A stretch of DNA of 10,000 nucleotides from Neocallimastix lanati (nom. inval.) (lineage: Eukaryota > Neocallimastigomycota > Neocallimastigomycetes > Neocallimastigales > Neocallimastigaceae). Made by a program: the position numbers and the translations under genes. The notes beneath the pieces were generated by a model. The model saw only the letters and a program-made list of their open reading frames with translations, was not told where the DNA came from and made no database searches. The DNA is taken from positions 1 to 10,000 of the forward strand of contig JACVTC010000107.1 of assembly GCA_016946835.1 (NCBI GenBank), in the 5' to 3' direction. Within the stretch, counting starts at the first letter, position 1; every line of letters begins with the position of its first letter. This document shows, piece after piece, positions 7,510-10,000 of this stretch.

Positions 7510-9873
7510 ATGAAATTATCTACTGCTTTATCTACCATTGCTATTCTTTTTGCTTCTAAGTCACTTGCCATGACTTGGGAAGAAGCTGATAAAAAAGCAA
7601 GAGAATGGTGTGCAGATTTGACCAATGAAGAAAAGATTGCTATTGTTACCGGTAGAGAAAATATGACCGGTGTATGTGTCGGCTCAATTGATCCAATTGA
7701 AAGAAAAGGTTTCAAAGGTCTCTGTCTTCAAGATGGACCTGCTGGTGTAAGATTTGCTAATGGAACAGCCACTTCTTGGCAAGCTGCTATTAATACTGCT
7801 GCCACTTTTGATAGAACTTTATTATATAAAGTCGGTGAAGCTCAAGGTAATGAATTTTATCAAAGAGGTATTAATGCAGCATTAGCACCAGCAATGAATA
7901 TTCAACGTGCACCAGCCTCTGGTAGAATTTGGGAAAGTTATGGTGAAGATCCTTTCCTTGCCGGACAATGTGGTATTCAAGTTATTAAAGGTATGCAATC
8001 AAAAGGTGTCATAGCTACCGCTAAACATTACATTGGTAATGATCAAGAAAATAATCGTGGAGCTTCCTCCTCTAATATTCCTGAACAAGCTCTTTGGGAA
8101 GTTTACATGGAACCATTTTATCGTGCTATCAATGATGCCTCTGTTGATGCTATTATGTCATCCTATAATGCCATTAATGGTACCTATTCCGTTCAAAACA
8201 AGAGACTTTTAACGGATTACTTAAAAGGTAAATTAGGATTTGAAGGATTTGTGATGTCCGATTGGTGGTCTATCTATGATGTTGAAAAGAGTTTTGCCGC
8301 AGGTATGGATATGAATATGCCAGGAGGTAAATATTGGGGACCAGATTATGTTGGTGATAGTTTCTGGGGAGAACATATCCAAGAATGTATTGATAAAGAC
8401 ATCTTCCCACAAGAAAGATTAGATGATGCTGTGTTACGTATTATCCGTTCCTTGTATAAGGCTGAACAAATGGAAGATTATCCAGAAGTGAATCTTTATG
8501 TTGAAACTAACACTAAAGAAAATGCAGCACTTAACAGAAAGGTAGGAGCCGATAGTAATGTTTTATTAAAGAATGATGATGGCATTCTTCCAATTAAAAA
8601 ATCCAAAAAAATAAAGAAGATTGCCGTTATCGGTAAAGATTCTATGCCAGCTAAATTCTGTTCAGATTTACAATGTGCCGATGGTACTCTTCCTCTTGGA
8701 TGGGGATCTGGTACGACCGATTTCAGATATATTGTAGATCCACTTTCAGCTATTACTAAGAGAGCTAAAAAGGAAAATATTAAAGTTGTTAGCTATGGTA
8801 AAGATGATGCTAAAGGAGGAGCTAAAGCAGCTAAAGATGCAGATTTGGCGATAGTATTTGTTCAAGCCGATTCAGGTGAAGAATATATTACAGTAGAAGG
8901 AAATAAAGGTGATCGTCAAAGTTTAGATTTATGGCATAATGGAAATGAATTAATTGATGCCGTTGCCTCTGTAAACAAGAATACAATTGTTGTTATTCAT
9001 GCTCCAGGACCTGTTAATGTTCCATTCTTAGATAAGGTTAAAGGTATTGTTTTTGCTGGTATGCCAGGACAAGAAAGTGGTAATGCCATTACCGATGTAT
9101 TATTTGGAGATGTTAATCCATCTGGTCATTTACCATACACTTGGGCACCACGTGAAGACTATCCAACCGATGTTAAATATGATGAAGCTCTTCCAGGAGG
9201 AGGAGAAGAAAAGACACAATATGATTATGATGAAGGACTTTTTGTTGGTTACCGTTGGTTCGATAAGAAGGGAATTGAACCAACTTTCGCTTTTGGATAT
9301 GGTTTATCCTACACTACATTCGAATATTCAGATTTGAAAGTAGAAATGAAAGAAGATGGACTTCATGTTTCATTAAAGGTCACTAATACTGGATCAGTTG
9401 CAGGAGCTGCAGTACCAATGATTTTCCTTTCCTTCCCAGATGTTGTTAAAGATTATCCATCACGTTTATTCAAAGGATTTGATAAGATGATGTTAGAAGC
9501 AGGAGAAAGCAAAACTACCGAAATCTTTATTGATAATCATGATCTTTCCTACTTCGACGTTGAAGCAATGAAGTTTGTTAAACCAGAAGAAGGAGAATAC
9601 ACTGTATATGCCGGTTCTAATGCTAGAGATTTACCACTTAAGACTGTTGTTTCAGCAGCAGTTGAAGGAGCAGCCGAAGAAGACAATAACGATGAATCTG
9701 ATGAAGAAGAAAATATTGAAGATCTTCCAGGTGAAGATGAAGTTAAGGAAGTTGATGAAGAAGAAAGTAATGAAGAGGAAGAAAAAGAAGAAAAAGAAGA
9801 AACTTCTGATAAAACAGAAGAAAAGAAACCAGTTAGAACCATTAGAAAATGCATTGTTAAAAAGAAAAATTAA
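7510..9873 (+). CDS. Secreted family 3 glycoside hydrolase, beta-glucosidase
   Basis: This 787-residue enzyme is predicted to hydrolyse cellobiose and short cello-oligosaccharides to glucose outside the cell. A signal peptide covers residues 1-20, with cleavage likely after Ala20. The N-terminal GH3 barrel (~30-320) has QDGPAGVR with D75, R139 in GRIWESYGEDP, K172-H173, Y219 and the nucleophile D251 in VMSDWW. The alpha/beta sandwich (~345-550) has the likely acid/base E457 in ADSGEEYITVEGN, aligned with the SGEG motif of fungal enzymes. A fibronectin-III-like domain (~600-711) contains RLFKGFDK and YTVYAGSNARDLPL. Sequons N51, N84 and N223 could be glycosylated. Residues 722-772 are highly acidic and 773-787 basic, with one Cys (C781). 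No cysteine-rich fungal dockerin or carbohydrate-binding module is present. The start is the first ATG after an in-frame TAA at 7447-7449. Codons carry more G/C (GCC, ACC, TCC) than the upstream gene, suggesting high expression. No intron is seen. Xylosidase side activity cannot be excluded. Confidence 0.95.
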   Translation: MKLSTALSTIAILFASKSLAMTWEEADKKAREWCADLTNEEKIAIVTGRENMTGVCVGSIDPIERKGFKGLCLQDGPAGVRFANGTATSWQAAINTAATFDRTLLYKVGEAQGNEFYQRGINAALAPAMNIQRAPASGRIWESYGEDPFLAGQCGIQVIKGMQSKGVIATAKHYIGNDQENNRGASSSNIPEQALWEVYMEPFYRAINDASVDAIMSSYNAINGTYSVQNKRLLTDYLKGKLGFEGFVMSDWWSIYDVEKSFAAGMDMNMPGGKYWGPDYVGDSFWGEHIQECIDKDIFPQERLDDAVLRIIRSLYKAEQMEDYPEVNLYVETNTKENAALNRKVGADSNVLLKNDDGILPIKKSKKIKKIAVIGKDSMPAKFCSDLQCADGTLPLGWGSGTTDFRYIVDPLSAITKRAKKENIKVVSYGKDDAKGGAKAAKDADLAIVFVQADSGEEYITVEGNKGDRQSLDLWHNGNELIDAVASVNKNTIVVIHAPGPVNVPFLDKVKGIVFAGMPGQESGNAITDVLFGDVNPSGHLPYTWAPREDYPTDVKYDEALPGGGEEKTQYDYDEGLFVGYRWFDKKGIEPTFAFGYGLSYTTFEYSDLKVEMKEDGLHVSLKVTNTGSVAGAAVPMIFLSFPDVVKDYPSRLFKGFDKMMLEAGESKTTEIFIDNHDLSYFDVEAMKFVKPEEGEYTVYAGSNARDLPLKTVVSAAVEGAAEEDNNDESDEEENIEDLPGEDEVKEVDEEESNEEEEKEEKEETSDKTEEKKPVRTIRKCIVKKKN

Positions 9874-10000
9874 AAACAAAAATACATAAATATAGAAGAT
9901 AAACTTTAAATTTATAATAATAAAAATTATATAAAAAATCATAAATATATATATATTCAAAATTAAATAGTAATTTTTTTATAATATTATAAAAATTGAA
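9874..10000. other. 3' flank of the beta-glucosidase gene
   Basis: This short AT-rich stretch after the stop codon contains no gene start. An AATAAA at 9919-9924, 46 bases after the stop, is a plausible polyadenylation signal, but the string is easily found by chance in this composition. Confidence 0.6.
9919..9924 (+). terminator. Candidate polyadenylation signal AATAAA
   Basis: A canonical AATAAA lies 46 bases downstream of the beta-glucosidase stop codon. The spacing suits a short fungal 3' UTR. Confidence is low because of the A/T-rich background. Confidence 0.25.

Noticed and set aside
7446-7715. Minus-strand open frame overlapping the start of the beta-glucosidase
   Set aside because: It overlaps the signal peptide and barrel start on the opposite strand and ends in poly-T derived sequence, with no recognisable domain.
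9047-9337. Plus-strand open frame in another frame of the beta-glucosidase
   Set aside because: It overlaps conserved GH3 coding sequence read in the correct frame and has no features of its own.
9549-9960. Long open frames over the acidic tail, on both strands
   Set aside because: GAA/GAG repeats lack stop codons in several frames, giving Ser-rich, Phe-rich and Lys-rich shadows.

Overview
The window looks like nuclear DNA from a very AT-rich eukaryote, most likely an anaerobic gut fungus (Neocallimastigomycota). Three things point that way. The non-coding DNA is almost pure A/T, with homopolymer runs of 27-29 bases and AT microsatellites. Both genes are long, intronless reading frames with A-rich leaders. 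One gene is a secreted family 3 beta-glucosidase of fungal type whose codons are visibly richer in G/C than the rest. A dictyostelid amoeba is the main alternative, because asparagine/aspartate repeats, poly-A/T spacers and VWA-Hint proteins also occur there. The assignment is inference from composition and gene content, not proof.

Layout: 1-2886 is an AT-rich spacer with no supportable gene. It holds homopolymers, an AT microsatellite and three copies of an 11-base motif (TTCCTGTTATC) that stands out from the background. 2887-5280 (+) encodes a 797-residue VWA-Vwaint-Hint (Vint-type) protein with an intact MIDAS metal site, two acidic low-complexity insertions and a C-terminal Hint (hedgehog/intein-like) domain that keeps its predicted nucleophilic cysteine. 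5281-7509 is a second AT-rich spacer containing two short tandem duplications, a T28 run and an A29 run. 7510-9873 (+) encodes a 787-residue secreted GH3 beta-glucosidase with both catalytic residues present and an unusual acidic-then-basic C-terminal tail instead of a cysteine-rich fungal dockerin. 9874-10000 is the 3' flank.

The two genes lie head to tail more than 2 kb apart and have no evident functional link. The beta-glucosidase would hydrolyse cellobiose and short cello-oligosaccharides to glucose outside the cell. The VWA-Hint protein appears intracellular and of unknown function, possibly self-processing. I see no tRNA, rRNA, transposon open reading frame, CRISPR array or prokaryotic signal. 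The most interesting points are the fungal VWA-Hint protein, the atypical tail of the beta-glucosidase, and the repeated 11-mer in the 5' spacer.
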